Assembly: GCA_029718625.1 (NCBI GenBank)
Contig: CM056380.1
Coordinates: 17,929,274-17,993,273, forward strand
DNA: 64,000 nt
From: Synaphobranchus kaupii
Lineage: Eukaryota > Chordata > Actinopteri > Anguilliformes > Synaphobranchidae
Direction of reading: 5' to 3'
Shown here: positions 37,389-49,100 of the stretch, piece after piece
How the letters are laid out: each line of letters opens with the position of its first letter
How positions within the stretch are numbered: the stretch's first letter is position 1
Translations under genes and position numbers: made by a program
The notes under the pieces: generated by a model
Database searches by the model: none
Seen by the model: the letters and a program-made list of their open reading frames with translations, nothing else
What the model was told of the DNA's origin: nothing

Positions 37389-39300
37389 CCCTTGCGGTCG
37401 TGTTCCTCGGTCGCCACACGTGGGCGCTGCTCCGTTGGTGGAGTTTTGGCTCCGTCCCTTCTTTTCACGGAGTAAGTAATCAGCATTCACAGCTGGATGT
37501 AATGCCGGTGAGCTATTTAAGCCCATGTTCCTTTTGTTCTGGGCTTCGATATGAATTGTTCATTGTGTTTGTTTATTGTTTTGTACTGTGGTGTATTGTT
37601 GGCTGTGAGTTATCCGTACCATTTAGGCTACTCGCCTACTTTTGCGTCTCATTGCTGAGGCAGGGCTTATTTCTTGCTGGCTCTTTAGTTACTTAGCTCG
37701 TAGAGGTATAGAGTAGCAGTTCTTTGTTCCATTTTCGCCTGTGATTGGTTTTCTTGCTGAGAGACCTGGCGTTTTAGCTTCTACTCATTTCCGTGTTACA
37801 GGGAGCCAGTTAGTAGCCTTGGTACGTTTCATTTGTTCATACTGAGAGGCAGGGCTTGTATTAGTGTTTGAGCTTGCGCTAGTCAGATAGCCGATAATTC
37901 CGGTGCAGCTGTCCTCTCGCCCCTGTGTGCCTTTATCCGTATATGGAGTTTGACGATTTTGTTCGGAACTTTAGTTCTGTTTCGTCTGTCGATGCATGTC
38001 TTGTTCCTTTATCCTTATATGGAGTTTGACGATTCTGTTCGGAACTGTAGTTCTGTTTCGTCTGTCGGTGCATGACTTGTGTCTTTATCCGTATATGGAG
38101 TTTGACGATTTTGTTCGGAACTGTAGTTCTGTTTCGTCTGTCGGTGCATGTCTTCCTGTGGGGAGGATAGGGCGATGTTGTGGACATGTTTGCGTGTGAC
38201 TGTGAGCCTCAATATAGCCTTGGAACTTTAATTATCGGTTCCTTCGCCTCGTTACATTTCCCCTTACTGAGAGGCTAGGGCGTGTGTTTTCTAGTTAAGC
38301 TTGCATTAGTCTTTCTGCTAGTAAAGTTATGGGACGACGGTGCTCCATCGGCTCGCCTGTAAAATGTTTCTCCCTCCTGGGAGATCGGGCGTTTACTCCT
38401 TTATGTTCTGCATGTGACTGCGAGCTTATGGAAGTAGCTACGGAACGTTATATCTGTTCCTTCGCCTCCTCCTTACATTCCTCTTTACCAAGAGGCAGGG
38501 CTTTTATTCGCTAACTCGTGTTGGTCTTTTAGCCGATAATTCCGGTGCAGCTGTCCTCTCGCCCCTGTGTGCCTTTATCCGTGTATGGAGTTTGACGATT
38601 TTGTTCGGAACTTTAGTTCTGTTTAGTCTGTCGATGCATGTCTTGTACCTTTATCCTTATATGGAGTTTGACGATTCTGTTCGGAACTGTAGTTCTGTTT
38701 CGTCTGTCGGTGCATGACTTGTGTCTTTATCCGTATATGGAGTTTGACGATTTTGTTCGGAACTGTAGTTCTGTTTCGTCTGTCGGTGCATGTCTTCCTG
38801 TGGGGAAGATTGGGCGATGTTGTGGACATGTTTGCGTTTGACTACTAGTCTCTGAGAGTAGCCTTGGAACATTAGATCCCGTTCCTTTCGCCTCCTGGTA
38901 ATTCTAATTCGCATTAGTTTTCAGTGTTTGTTTGCTGTGTGTTTTGTTTGTGCCATTGTGCTACTCGCCTGTTCTTATGCGTCTCGTTATCGAGACAGGG
39001 CGTTTTATTTCTGGCTCTCTTTAGTTACTTAGCTTGTAGTAGTTTGGGGTGTCAGTTCTTTGTTCCCTTTCGCCTTGTTGGGTTTTCTTGTCGTTAAACC
39101 AGGCGTTTGTGCTTCTACTTTTTGGTGTGTAACAGTGAGCCGGTCTGTAGCTGCGGCGTGTGTGTGTTCCTTGTCTTGTCTCCTCCCTTATCTGCGGGGT
39201 TTCCCGCCTTAGTGGCCTTAGGGCTTAAAGAATCCCCTTGCTGCGTTTGGCTCCTCCCACTTCACATGTCACTCCCCATTACAGAGAAAAAGGATCTATA
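37389..39300. repeat. Internally duplicated repeat block with 76-bp tandem units
   Basis: Two sets of three 76-bp tandem repeats (TGGAGTTTGACGATTTTGTT.. starting at 37944, 38020, 38096 and again at 38586, 38662, 38738) are carried by a segment duplicated with a 642-bp offset (about 37889-38200 and 38532-38845). An outer pair of diverged copies (GGCTACTCGCCT.. at about 37628 and 38958) encloses them. T/G-rich, no coding frame. Origin unknown; could be the 5' region of a retroelement. Confidence 0.8.
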
Positions 39301-41798
39301 ACAGGGCTAGAGAGTGGATGCAATGCCCTGAGCCATTCTTTCTCCACCTGTCCTGTCCCAGTACAGCCATTCCAATGCAGACCAAGGGTCCCACACTCCA
39401 GTCCTGGGCGGCTGTAGTGTCTGCCAAATTTCAATATGCTTCAGCACTTAAGGACTTAATTTAAGTCACTCGTTGGCTAAAGAGTCCATGTACTTGGTTT
39501 CCAAAACCTACATTGGCTGCTGACTGAAAGGACTGAGATCCCAGGTCTAAACCACAGGTGACTACCCTCATCTCCGGCCTCCCGGGGTATCCCATTAACC
39601 CGAGCTCAGATCAAAGCTGTGAAACAAGTTGAGATGAAAACAGCCAGTTTTCATTAAGAAATCATTAAGAAATGAAAGACTATGCCAGGCAACCCCCGGT
39701 CCTGGAGTTCCGGAGACGGTTCTGGTTTTTGCTCCATCCAACCCTATAACTACATAACTGGATTCATTGTAATTAATAATACTTAATGAACCATGCACCG
39801 GAGGCACTCGGCGTTTCACCATTCAGAATATTCAGGCTCAGACTTTTAATCACCCGTCAAACTCTTGTGATCAAGCTCAGATGGAACAAAAAACCAGAAA
39901 CGGCTCTGGCACTCCAGGATCAGGGTTGCCTACCCCCTGGACTCTGCAGTCCACATCAAAATGTCAGTGTAAAGTAAATCACTATTTCCGCAACATTTTA
40001 CAAGTTAAGTGAGTGGATGTATCCTGTCTTTAAACGCTGGACTCAAAATTTGAGTCAGAGACCATGCCGGTGGTCAGCAGGCCTGCTAACACTCGGTTTT
40101 CCATGCTGAATGGAATTTCTTAGGAAAACGTTCTAAATCCATCTTGTCGGACGTTGTTAACCGGTTCTTAACCGGTTCTTAAAGCCATAGGGCCCACAGT
40201 AGTGCCAACATGCCTGGGTGCAAGCAGAGTTCGTAATTTTGATGAACAAGTTTTAGCATTCAAAATTTTAATCAAAAAAGAAAAATCTAAACTTTAGGCT
40301 TATGTCAAGCTATGACAATTCACAAGAAAAGAATCCATGCACATCAAGTTTTCCTCCTGTAAACTTGACGGCATCGTGTGCCTTGAGGAGGATTTTTTGA
40401 GGCGCCACAAACATCTGTGGAAATTCCGCATCTCCGTGTATCAGACACGGCGAAAATGCCACTTCGCCATGGCCTTGGTGCAGCATTAAAGAGGAAAGAA
40501 ATGAACCAGTTTCACACCTGCGGTGCGCGGGTGCACTACAGCCTCCAGTCAAGAAATAACTGCCATTGAGCTGGACACGCCTTAATCCGCCGTTGCAGCG
40601 GGTTTTACCGCTGGAATTTGACAGTTGCGCCTTGACGTGCGTGAAAATAGGGTCCATAGTTCTACCGGGAGGAAGAAAGTTTACGTGCTTGGATGAAAGA
40701 ATCCGAACACAGAGGACTAGAGGGAAGTATGACCATGGCGCCGTCATTGTGTCTAAGTGGAGGCCACTGAATCACAGATATTAACGTGCCGTTGAGAGTT
40801 GGGAAGAGCCGCTCATATTTCAAATGAATACTGCCTGATTTATTCAGCGAGAGATAAGATTGAGAAGCACCGAGTGATATTCCTGCAGGGAAACACAGAC
40901 GTGTTGCGGAACCGTGACGCAAGTTTGAAAAGAAAAAAAGAAAAGATTTTAAAAAATGATGAAAGGAAGTTATTTTGTGGTTTTTATTAATATGACAAAA
41001 ATGGAAAAAGCTTTAATGGAATCTCTGACCTCAAAGATGAAAAATGAAGTGGGGGTGGGGGGGGGGGGAGCGGACCGTACGAATGTTCTCTAACGGGGCG
41101 GGGCTGTGAAAATGCCACTCTCATTGCAGACTCGGGTCCGATACATTCGATGATTCCGGGAGAAAATGAAAACACAGCTCCGCGCTTTCGCCAGAGCAAT
41201 CAAGAGAGACGGGAGAAAATGTTAAGCAGGAACACTCGACATAAAAGCCGATGTGTGGCCAGTCGAGGAACAAGATGACATTTCCTCGCACGGAGGAAGA
41301 AAAAAAAAGGGAAATAAGATGTTCAGTCGCTAAGAATTCAAAGGAGCATCTTGGGAAATGCAAGGGGAAAAGGAATAAAGGGATCTTGATAGAAGTCTCT
41401 CTCTCTCTCTCCGTAATGGTCTATCGCTGATATTCAGAAGGCCGGGATTCATTGGGAGTCATTGATTCAGCCGCTGAGCGATCGCGGAGATGCAGGCGTT
41501 CATCCTAATGTGTCTGAGCCGTGAGAGAGAGGTATGCTCTGGCGTCTCATCGAGCCGGGGAACATGGGCACGCAGAAGGGCTTTATCACTGTAATCAGGC
41601 CGTGAGCCACCATCAGTGCTTCCTCTTTCTCCGGGACACAGGTCCCGGCCCGGCCCGGCCCGCCGGTGACTAATCGTTCCCTTCGCAATGACGGTCCCGT
41701 TGTAGAAACTCTGAACCAATTCCATCTTTACCAGGAGTGTCCCTGGAGAGCAACAACACTGATAATGGGCCCCTATACTTAAAGCATCTCAGAATAGG
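39301..41798. other. Non-coding interval with an inverted dispersed-repeat pair
   Basis: At about 39685-39770 and 39850-39945 two copies of a motif (AACC(C/T)..GGTCCTGGAGTTCCGGA type) lie in opposite orientation. A 145-codon open frame at 40310-40747 (minus) has no recognised domain. (CT)n at about 41397-41412. Confidence 0.45.
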
Positions 41799-43156
41799 AC
41801 TGCTGATCCAGGATCAGCACTCAGGCTCTTCATTAGCAGCCTATGTGCTCAGGGCTTCATGCTGATCCAGGGTCAGCATTCAGGCTCTTCATTAGCAGGC
41901 TATGTGCTCAGGGCTTCATGCTGATCCAGGATCAGCATTCAGGCTCTTCATTAGCAGGCTATGTGCTCAGGGCTTCATGCTGATCCAGGATCAGCACTCA
42001 GGCTCTTCATTAGCAGCCTATGTGCTCAGGGCTTCATGCTGATCCAGGATCAGCATTCAGGCTCTTCATTAGCAGCCTATGTGTTCAGGGCTTCATGCTG
42101 ATCCAGGATCAGCATTCAGGCTCTTCATTAGCAGGCTATGTGCTCAGGGCTTCATGCTGATCCAGGATCAGCACTCAGGCTCTTCATTAGCAGGCTATGT
42201 GCTCAGGGCTTCATGCTGATCCAGGATCAGCATTCAGGCTCTTCATTAGCAGGCTATGTGCTCAGGGCTTCATGCTGATCCAGGATCAGCACTCAGGCTC
42301 TTCATTAGCAGCCTATGTGCTCAGGGCTTCATGCTGATCCAGGATCAGCACTCAGGCTCTTCATTAGCAGCCTATGTGCTCAGGGCTTCATGCTGATCCA
42401 GGATCAGCATTCAGGCTCTTCATTAGCAGGCTATGTGCTCAGGGCTTCATGCTGATCCAGGATCAGCACTCAGGCTCTTCATTAGCAGCCTATGTGCTCA
42501 GGGCTTCATGCTGATCCAGGATCAGCACTCAGGCTCTTCATTAGCAGCCTATGTGCTCAGGGCTTCATGCTGATCCAGGATCAGCATTCAGGCTCTTCAT
42601 TAGCAGCCTATGTGTTCAGGGCTTCATGCTGATCCAGGATCAGCATTCAGGCTCTTCATTAGCAGGCTATGTGCTCAGGGCTTCATGCTGATCCAGGATC
42701 AGCACTCAGGCTCTTCATTAGCAGGCTATGTGCTCAGGGCTTCATGCTGATCCAGGATCAGCATTCAGGCTCTTCATTAGCAGGCTATGTGCTCAGGGCT
42801 TCATGCTGATCCAGGATCAGCACTCAGGCTCTTCATTAGCAGCCTATGTGCTCAGGGCTTCATGCTGATCCAGGATCAGCACTCAGGCTCTTCATTAGCA
42901 GCCTATGTGCTCAGGGCTTCATGCTGATCCAGGATCAGCATTCAGGCTCTTCATTAGCAGGCTATGTGCTCAGGGCTTCATGCTGATCCAGGATCAGAAT
43001 TCAGGCTCTTCATTAGCAGGCTATGTGCTCAGGGCTTCATGCTGATCCAGGATCAGCACTCAGGCTCTTCATTAGCAGCCTATGTGCTCAGGGCTTCATG
43101 CTGATCCAGGATCAGCACTCAGGCTCTTCATTAGCAGCCTATGTGCTCAGGGCTGC
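41799..43156. repeat. 59-bp minisatellite with palindromic units, about 23 copies
   Basis: Unit of 59 bp containing the perfect inverted repeat GCTGATCCAGGATCAGC (8-bp arms, one-base centre), then TTCAGGCTCTTCATTAGCAG. Diagnostic variants: CACTC/CATTC, CAGGCT/CAGCCT, GTGCTC/GTGTTC. The order of variants repeats every 9 units (531 bp): the rare GTGTTC variant sits at 42081 and 42612 and the following six units agree. Confidence 0.97.
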
Positions 43157-43375
43157 ATGCTACTGCTTAGCCTTGGAGGACTGGGACTAATTTCACTTCC
43201 ATCCCTATAAAGAGCAAATGGGTTCATTAAAATATCATTTGGTTTACTATGGAACAAGTATCAAGGGGCACATTACTTTGTCATCGATTAGAGACTTTAA
43301 TGTGCCCTTTGTCTAAAAAAAGAAAAGTGTGACGGGATTTAAAAATGGCTCCACGAAATGAAATGAAACCATTGA
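43157..43375. other. Spacer left of the retrotransposon, including target site copy ATTGA (43371-43375)
   Basis: Non-coding. The last five bases are repeated at 50493-50497 on the other side of the element. Confidence 0.85.
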
Positions 43376-44764
43376 TGTTACGTATCTGTTTACGGGACGA
43401 ACCCAAGTGCAACGACCAGGAGACAGATTTCACAAAAGGGGTGTATTTAATAAATTAAGTGTTGGGGTAGTCCCAACACTGTACAGGAAAGGCAACACAC
43501 ACAGTAATACAAGGTCTTGCGCCTGGAAGCCCGGGGCGGGCTGCTCCAAGCCGGAGCTGGACTGGAGGTTCTGGAACGGGCTGTTCCAAACCGGAACTGG
43601 ACTGGACTGGAACTGGACCGGGTGGTCCACACGGGAATCAGGTACTGGAACGGAATGTCCCAAACCGGAACTGGACTGGACTGAACTGGACCGGGAGGTC
43701 CACACGGGAATCAGGTACTGGAACGGAATGTCCCAAACCGGAACTGGACTGGACTGGAACTGGACCGGGAGGTCCACACGGGAATCGGGTACTGGAACGG
43801 AATGTCCCAAACCGGAACTGGACTTTGAGCGAGTCGCTTGTACAACTCACGCCTGGACTGGACTGGAACTGGCAGGGGAGCGACTCACTACGGCAGGGCA
43901 GGACTGGACCGGGCTGACTGCACCGGTATAGAAAAACAAAACAACAGAGGAGGGTTAGTGCAAGGGAAGGCACGGGAAAGACCGGGAGGTTCTCACGGAG
44001 GTGATGGGTTTGGAAGTCGGGAGGTTTTGCGGTAGCACGGCAGGACAGAGTGGTGTGGCGTAGCTGCGGTAGGTCCGGAGGTAGCTGACTGTCTCCAGAG
44101 CTCCAGGAGCCGGCGCCGAAGAACTGGGTGGTCTCTTCGGTCGGACAGGAACAACTGGAGGGTAGCCAGGTAGCGAATCACCCCGGAGCCTACACGCGCT
44201 GGAGGTGGAGGTACCGCAACACACACAACAAACACGGGGAACACGAACACTGCCACGGGAGATCGGGTGCAGGGTTAGATGGAGGAGAAGGGAAACAAGT
44301 TAGCTACACAATTATGACAGGAAATTGTGCGGGAGGTAAACTACCAATCCGTAGCTTTGCGAGGAACTATACGCTGCACGGGAAACACATTCCACGACTA
44401 CGCGAATAGTTTAAGCAGGGAGACCAGATAACGAGTCAAGCACTACACCAAGTGATGATAGTTAACGAACTGGCGCCGACTGGCAGCCAGCCGAAAGACT
44501 ATATAGAGCTAACTAACGAGACAAAATACGATACAGGTGTGAACATAAACCGGGAGTGATTACAAGACACCAGGTGAGGAAATGCATGCAACGAGGGGGA
44601 GGGAGTGAAAGGCGGAAGTAAGACAAAACAACCAGACGAACAAGACAGGGAAGGACACGCCTAGTCCGCGGCAGCGGGGAAAACACGGACAAAGGGATCC
44701 AACATGACACGGAGGGAAAACAGGAAAACACGGAAAACGGACAGGAAGGGAGCGGAACATTACA
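43376..44764 (-). repeat. 3' LTR
   Basis: 1389 bp. Contains three ~73-bp internal tandem repeats (GGTACTGGAACGGAATGTCC.. starting at 43641, 43714 and 43788), a TATA box CTATATAG at 44499-44506, and the R-start motif AACGAACTGGC (forward strand) at 44464-44474. Confidence 0.96.
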
Positions 44765-44765
44765 G

Positions 44766-44776
44766 TACCCCCCCCT
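44766..44776 (-). other. Polypurine tract
   Basis: On the minus strand GAGGGGGGGGTA lies immediately before the 3' LTR and just after the pol stop (TGA at 44776-44778); expected plus-strand primer of reverse transcription. Confidence 0.85.
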
Positions 44777-47700
44777 CAACGTACGCCACCTGGCGTACCT
44801 GGCGGCCTGGTCTTGGATGGGAAGCGACTGTGGAAATCCTGGATTAGTGTTTGATCCAGGATGAGGCCCTTGTGGAGCCATGACCGCTCCTCAGGACCAT
44901 ACCCCTCCCAGTCCACGAGGTATTGGAAACCCCGACCCTTACGGCGGATGTCGATGATGCGGTCCACCGTATAGGCCGGGGCGTTGTTGATGACCCGGAC
45001 AGGAGGAGGAGGGAGGGTAGGGGCACTGAGGGGGCTGGAGGCGACAGGCTTGATTTGGGAAACATGAAAAACGGGGTAAACTTTGAGGGAGGCAGGGAGG
45101 GAGAGCTTGACGGAAACAGGGTTAACAAGACGTACAACAGGGAAGGGACCAATGAACCGGGGCCGAAGCTTTTTAGAGGAGGAGGGAAGGGAAATGTTGG
45201 ACGTGGACAACCAGACCTGCTGACCGGCCCTGTATTTGGGGGCTGCGGTCCTGTGCAGGTCCGCCAGACGCTGTGACCGGGAATTGGAACGTAGGAGTGC
45301 GGTGCGTGCAAGCCTCCAAATGCGCTTGCATTTGAGGATGTGGGCCTTGACAGAGGGGACTGCTACCTCGGCCTCCTGGACCGACAGGAGAGGGGGTTGG
45401 TACCCTAACGAGCACTCGAAAGGGGATAACCCGGTGGAGGTACTCTTAAGGGAGTTGTGAGAGTACTCCACCCAGGGAAGGAAACGGCTCCAGGAGGCGG
45501 GGTTGCGAGCCGTGACGCACCGCAGGGCGGCCCCCAGGTCCTGGTTCGCCCTCTCTGCCTGGCCGTTCGACTGGGGATGGAAGCCAGACGAAAGACTGGC
45601 CGAGGCCCCCAGGGCTACACAGAACGCCTTCCAGACCTGGGAGGAGAATTGGGGCCCACGATCCGACACAATATCGGAAGGGATCCCGTGCAGCCTGACC
45701 ACATGTACCACCAGGAGCTCCGCCGTTTCGAGGGCGGACGGGAGCTTGGGGAGGGGAATGAAGTGAACCGCCTTGGAGAACCGATCCACAATTGTCAGAA
45801 TGACAGAGTTGCCCTCTGACAACGGCAGACCGGTTACAAAATCCACCCCAATGTGGCTCCAAGGACGGCCCGGGACAGGGAGGGGAAGGAGATGACCAGA
45901 GGGAGGCTGGTGGGAAGCCTTGCTCCTGGCGCATACAGAGCAGGCCAGGACAAAGGCACGGGTATCCTCCTTGAGGGTGGGCCACCAAAAGCTCCTCCTG
46001 ACGAGGGCGGTCGTCCTGGCAACACCTGGGTGACACGCCAGGCAGGAGGCGTGAACCCACTCAAGGACCTGGGAGCGGACGGAGTCGGGAACAAACAGGG
46101 AGGGGTTAGGGTTATTACGGGGGTCAGGGTGGGAAGTCTGGGCGGACCTCACGATCTCCTCAATCCTCCAGGAGACCGCAGCCACCATACAGGACGCTGG
46201 AAGAATGGTTTCGGGGTCAGCAGGACTGGAGGGAAGGGAAAACACACGGGATAAGGCATCCGCCTTAATATTGCGGGAACCGGGGCGATAGGACAAAGAA
46301 AAATTAAACCGGGCAAAGAAAAGTGACCACCTAGCCTGTCTAGCATTTAGCCTTTTGGCAGACCTTAAATAAATTAAATTCTGGTGGTCAGTTAAAACAA
46401 CAAAGGGGGTACCTGCCCCCTCCAGCCAGTGGCGCCACTCCTCAAGAGCCAGCTTAATGGCAAGAAGCTCCCGATCCCCGACATCATAATTTCGCTCAGC
46501 GGAGGACAGCCTCCGGGAGAAAAAGGCACAGGGATGGAGCTTGTTGTCCAAGGCGGCACGTTGGGACAGAATGGCCCCCACGCCGGTGTCGGAGGCGTCC
46601 ACCTCAATCGTAAATTGGCGGGAGGGATCAGGGTGGCAAAGAATAGGGGCTGAGGAAAACCGTGTTTTGAGCTGTTCAAAAGCACGCTGGGCTTCGGGAT
46701 TCCAACAGAAAGAAAAAGTAGTGGAGGTAAGTTTGGTAAGGGGGGCAGCAATGATACTGTAATTTCGGATAAAACGTCGATAGAAATTAGCAAAACCAAG
46801 GAATTGTTGTAGGTGCTTACGAGAGGTGGGTTGGGGCCATTCCGTCACCGCCTTGACTTTGACCGGATCCGCCCGGATACTGCCCTCCTCAATAATGAAG
46901 CCGAGGAACGGGACTGAAGAGACGTGGAAGGAGCATTTCTCCACCTTTACGAAGAGCTGGTTCTCGAGGAGCCGCTGGGGAACCTCCCGGACATGGAGAA
47001 TGTGCTCCTGAGGGGACTTGGAAAAAATCAAAATGTCGTCAATGTAAACAAAAACAGTCTTACCCAACAGGTCTCGCAGTACGTCATTTACCATGCCCTG
47101 GAAGACTGCCGGGGCGTTAGTAAGGCCGAAAGGGACCACCAGGTACTCATAGTGGCCCAACGGGGTATTGAAGGCAGTCTTCCACTCATCCCCCTCCCGT
47201 ATGCGCACCAGGTGGTACGCATTACGGAGGTCGAGCTTGGTAAAAATGACGGCCTGCGAGAGGGGTTCAAAAGCAGTGTTAATGAGGGGGAGAGGATATT
47301 TGTTGCGGATAGTGATGGAATTGAGTCCCCGGTAGTCGATGCAGGGCCGTAGTGAGCCGTCCTTTTTCCCTACGAAAAAGAACCCAGCACCAACCGGAGA
47401 AGAGGAGGGACGGATGATGCCCGAGGCGAGGGACTCATGGATATATTCCTCCATGGCGAGTTTCTCTGGTCCCGACAGACTGTAGAGACGGCCGGACGGA
47501 AGTTTGGCTCCCGCCAGTAGATCAATACAACAGTCGTACGGGCGGTGAGGAGGTAGGGACAGAGCACGTGATTTAGAAAAGGTGCGACTGAGGTCGTGAT
47601 ACTGTTTGGGAACGGTGGACATATCGGGTTCGGGTAGGTTGGTGCTGGGATTCTTGGACCCCGGAGGGGGAAGCGCGGAGCGGAGACAGCTAGCCAGGCA

Positions 47701-48140
47701 GTGGCCACTCCACGCCAGGATGCGTCCGCCCTGCCAGTCGATGTGTGGGTTATGGAGACGGAGCCAGGTCTGCCCTAAAACTATGGTTGACTGTTTGGAA
47801 TTGATGAGGAGGAGTTGAATGCTCTCCCGGTGATTGCCGGAGAGGACAAGCTGTAAGGAAACGGTGGAGTGGGTCACTAACCCCAAACTCCGACCGTCTA
47901 AGGCGAAGGCAGTAATGGGCGATGGTAGAAGCTCCGTGGGGATGCCGGCCCTCTGGGCGAAGGTGGTGTCCATGAAGTTGGCGTCGGCTCCAGAGTCGAT
48001 GAGAGCCGACGAAACTAAGGACTTGTCGCTCCACAGGAGAGTGGCCTTGAAAACTAGGCGATTCTGGGCTGCATGGCAGGGTATGATAGGGCTCGTCAGT
48101 ACGCCCAGTTGAACTGGCGAGCCTATTCTTTTGGGCGGAT
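44776..48140 (-). CDS. pol: Pol polyprotein: protease, reverse transcriptase, RNase H, integrase, chromodomain
   Basis: One uninterrupted frame. With residues numbered from the open-frame start at 48918: aspartic protease DSGA at 308-311; reverse transcriptase with LDLRNAYH near 562-569 and YIDD at 625-628; RNase H with DASD (774), E817 and D844; integrase zinc motif H956/H963/C993/C996; integrase triad D1026, D1086, E1122; GPF near 1257; chromodomain [20 protein letters not shown] at about 1316-1365. The domain order RT-RNaseH-IN is Ty3/gypsy, and the C-terminal chromodomain marks the chromovirus lineage, which can direct integration to modified chromatin. All catalytic residues checked are present, so this copy could encode active enzymes. 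Normally made as a Gag-Pol fusion by frameshifting at 48129-48135. Stop at 44776. Confidence 0.96.
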
Positions 48141-49081
48141 GGGACATGAGGCGATCTGGTGGCCAGGTTTGCCACAATAGAAGCAAGACCTGGATCGCTG
48201 ACGACGTTGGCGCTCTGCAGAGTTGACCGCAACTCTGCCCAGTTGCATGGGCTCCTCTTCGGAGACCCCAGACGCCGCCCTGAATCCAGAAGCAGAAGGG
48301 TGAGAGCGTATATGAGGAAGGTGACCGGGATTCCCCCCCACGCTCACGGGCCCGGATACGAAGACGGTTGTCGACTGCTATGGCCAGGCTAATCAGGCTA
48401 TTGAGGGAGGTTGATTCCTCACGGGTGGCTAGTTGGTCTTTGAGCTCCTCGCTGAGTGCCTGGCGGAAAGCCCCCTGAAGGGCGGTGTCGTTCCATCCGG
48501 ACTCCGCGGCGAGGGTACGGAATTGGATGGCCATCTCTGCGACGCTGCGACTCCCCTGACGGACCTGAAGTAGGCGCTGAGTTGCATCTCGCCCACAGGT
48601 AGGGTGGTCAAACACGCGCCGCATCTCGGCGGTGAAGGCAGCGAAGTTGTTGCAGAGCGCGGCTTGGCTATCCCAGATGGATGTAGCCCACTCCAGGGCA
48701 CCTCCTCCCAGGCTGCTCATGATGAACGCGATCTTACATGGGTCGGAGGCGAAGGAGGAGGGCTGCATCCGGAAGACAATGTCGCATTTCATCAGAAATT
48801 CGCGACATTTCCCCAATTCCCCGCGGAATAGCTCAGGATGTTGAACGCGAGGCTCACGAAATGAAGCGGACACAGGAGGGTCCGCCGGGGGATCCGGTGC
48901 GGGCGGTGTAGGGCCCAATGGGAATACGCGGAAGCGGCTGGTGAAGAGACAGCTGCGTAACTTGTTCCATGATGCCCCTCAGCACTTCCAACACGTCGTC
49001 CAGACGACGGCCCTGTTGGTCGCTGACCGCAGTTTGGCAGGAGAAGGCGTGCCGAATCTGCTCCAGGTCGGCTGGGTCCAT
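48123..49081 (-). CDS. gag: Gag, with two single-base frame breaks
   Basis: Starts [13 protein letters not shown] at 49081, a typical start for sushi-type Gag. The capsid-like region follows ([14 protein letters not shown].., then WATSIWDS and [14 protein letters not shown]), ending with a CCHC zinc knuckle (C-x2-C-x4-H-x4-[15 protein letters not shown]) and the stop TAG at 48123-48125. The start frame and the capsid frame are offset by one base somewhere in 48900-48960. The capsid frame and the zinc-knuckle frame are offset by one extra G in the G7 run near 48352-48358 (forward C7). Because of the second shift the capsid frame runs directly into pol. Both may be sequence errors. Confidence 0.88.
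48129..48135 (-). promoter_or_regulatory. -1 ribosomal frameshift slip site CCCAAAA
   Basis: In the Gag frame this is C-CCA-AAA, two codons before the Gag stop TAG; slipping back one base gives CCC-AAA in the pol frame. It fits the X-XXY-YYZ rule exactly and lies at the end of the zinc-knuckle region where gag and pol frames overlap. A downstream structure was not tested. Confidence 0.75.
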
Positions 49082-49088
49082 TTTTTAG

Positions 49089-49099
49089 GCCAGTTCGTT
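49089..49099 (-). other. Primer-binding site, self-priming type
   Basis: One base after the end of the 5' LTR, the minus strand reads AACGAACTGGC. It has no tRNA-type TGG start. It is exactly complementary over 11 nt to GCCAGTTCGTT, the predicted 5' end of the element's own RNA (50202-50192). Confidence 0.75.
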
Positions 49100-49100
49100 C

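Noticed and set aside
40310..40747. 145-codon minus-strand frame as a gene
   Set aside because: No family, signal or splice context recognised; comparable lengths occur by chance in this much sequence.
43407..43931. Open frames of up to 174 codons in the LTRs
   Set aside because: They read through the ~73-bp internal LTR repeats and occur identically in both LTRs; no known LTR-encoded protein fits.
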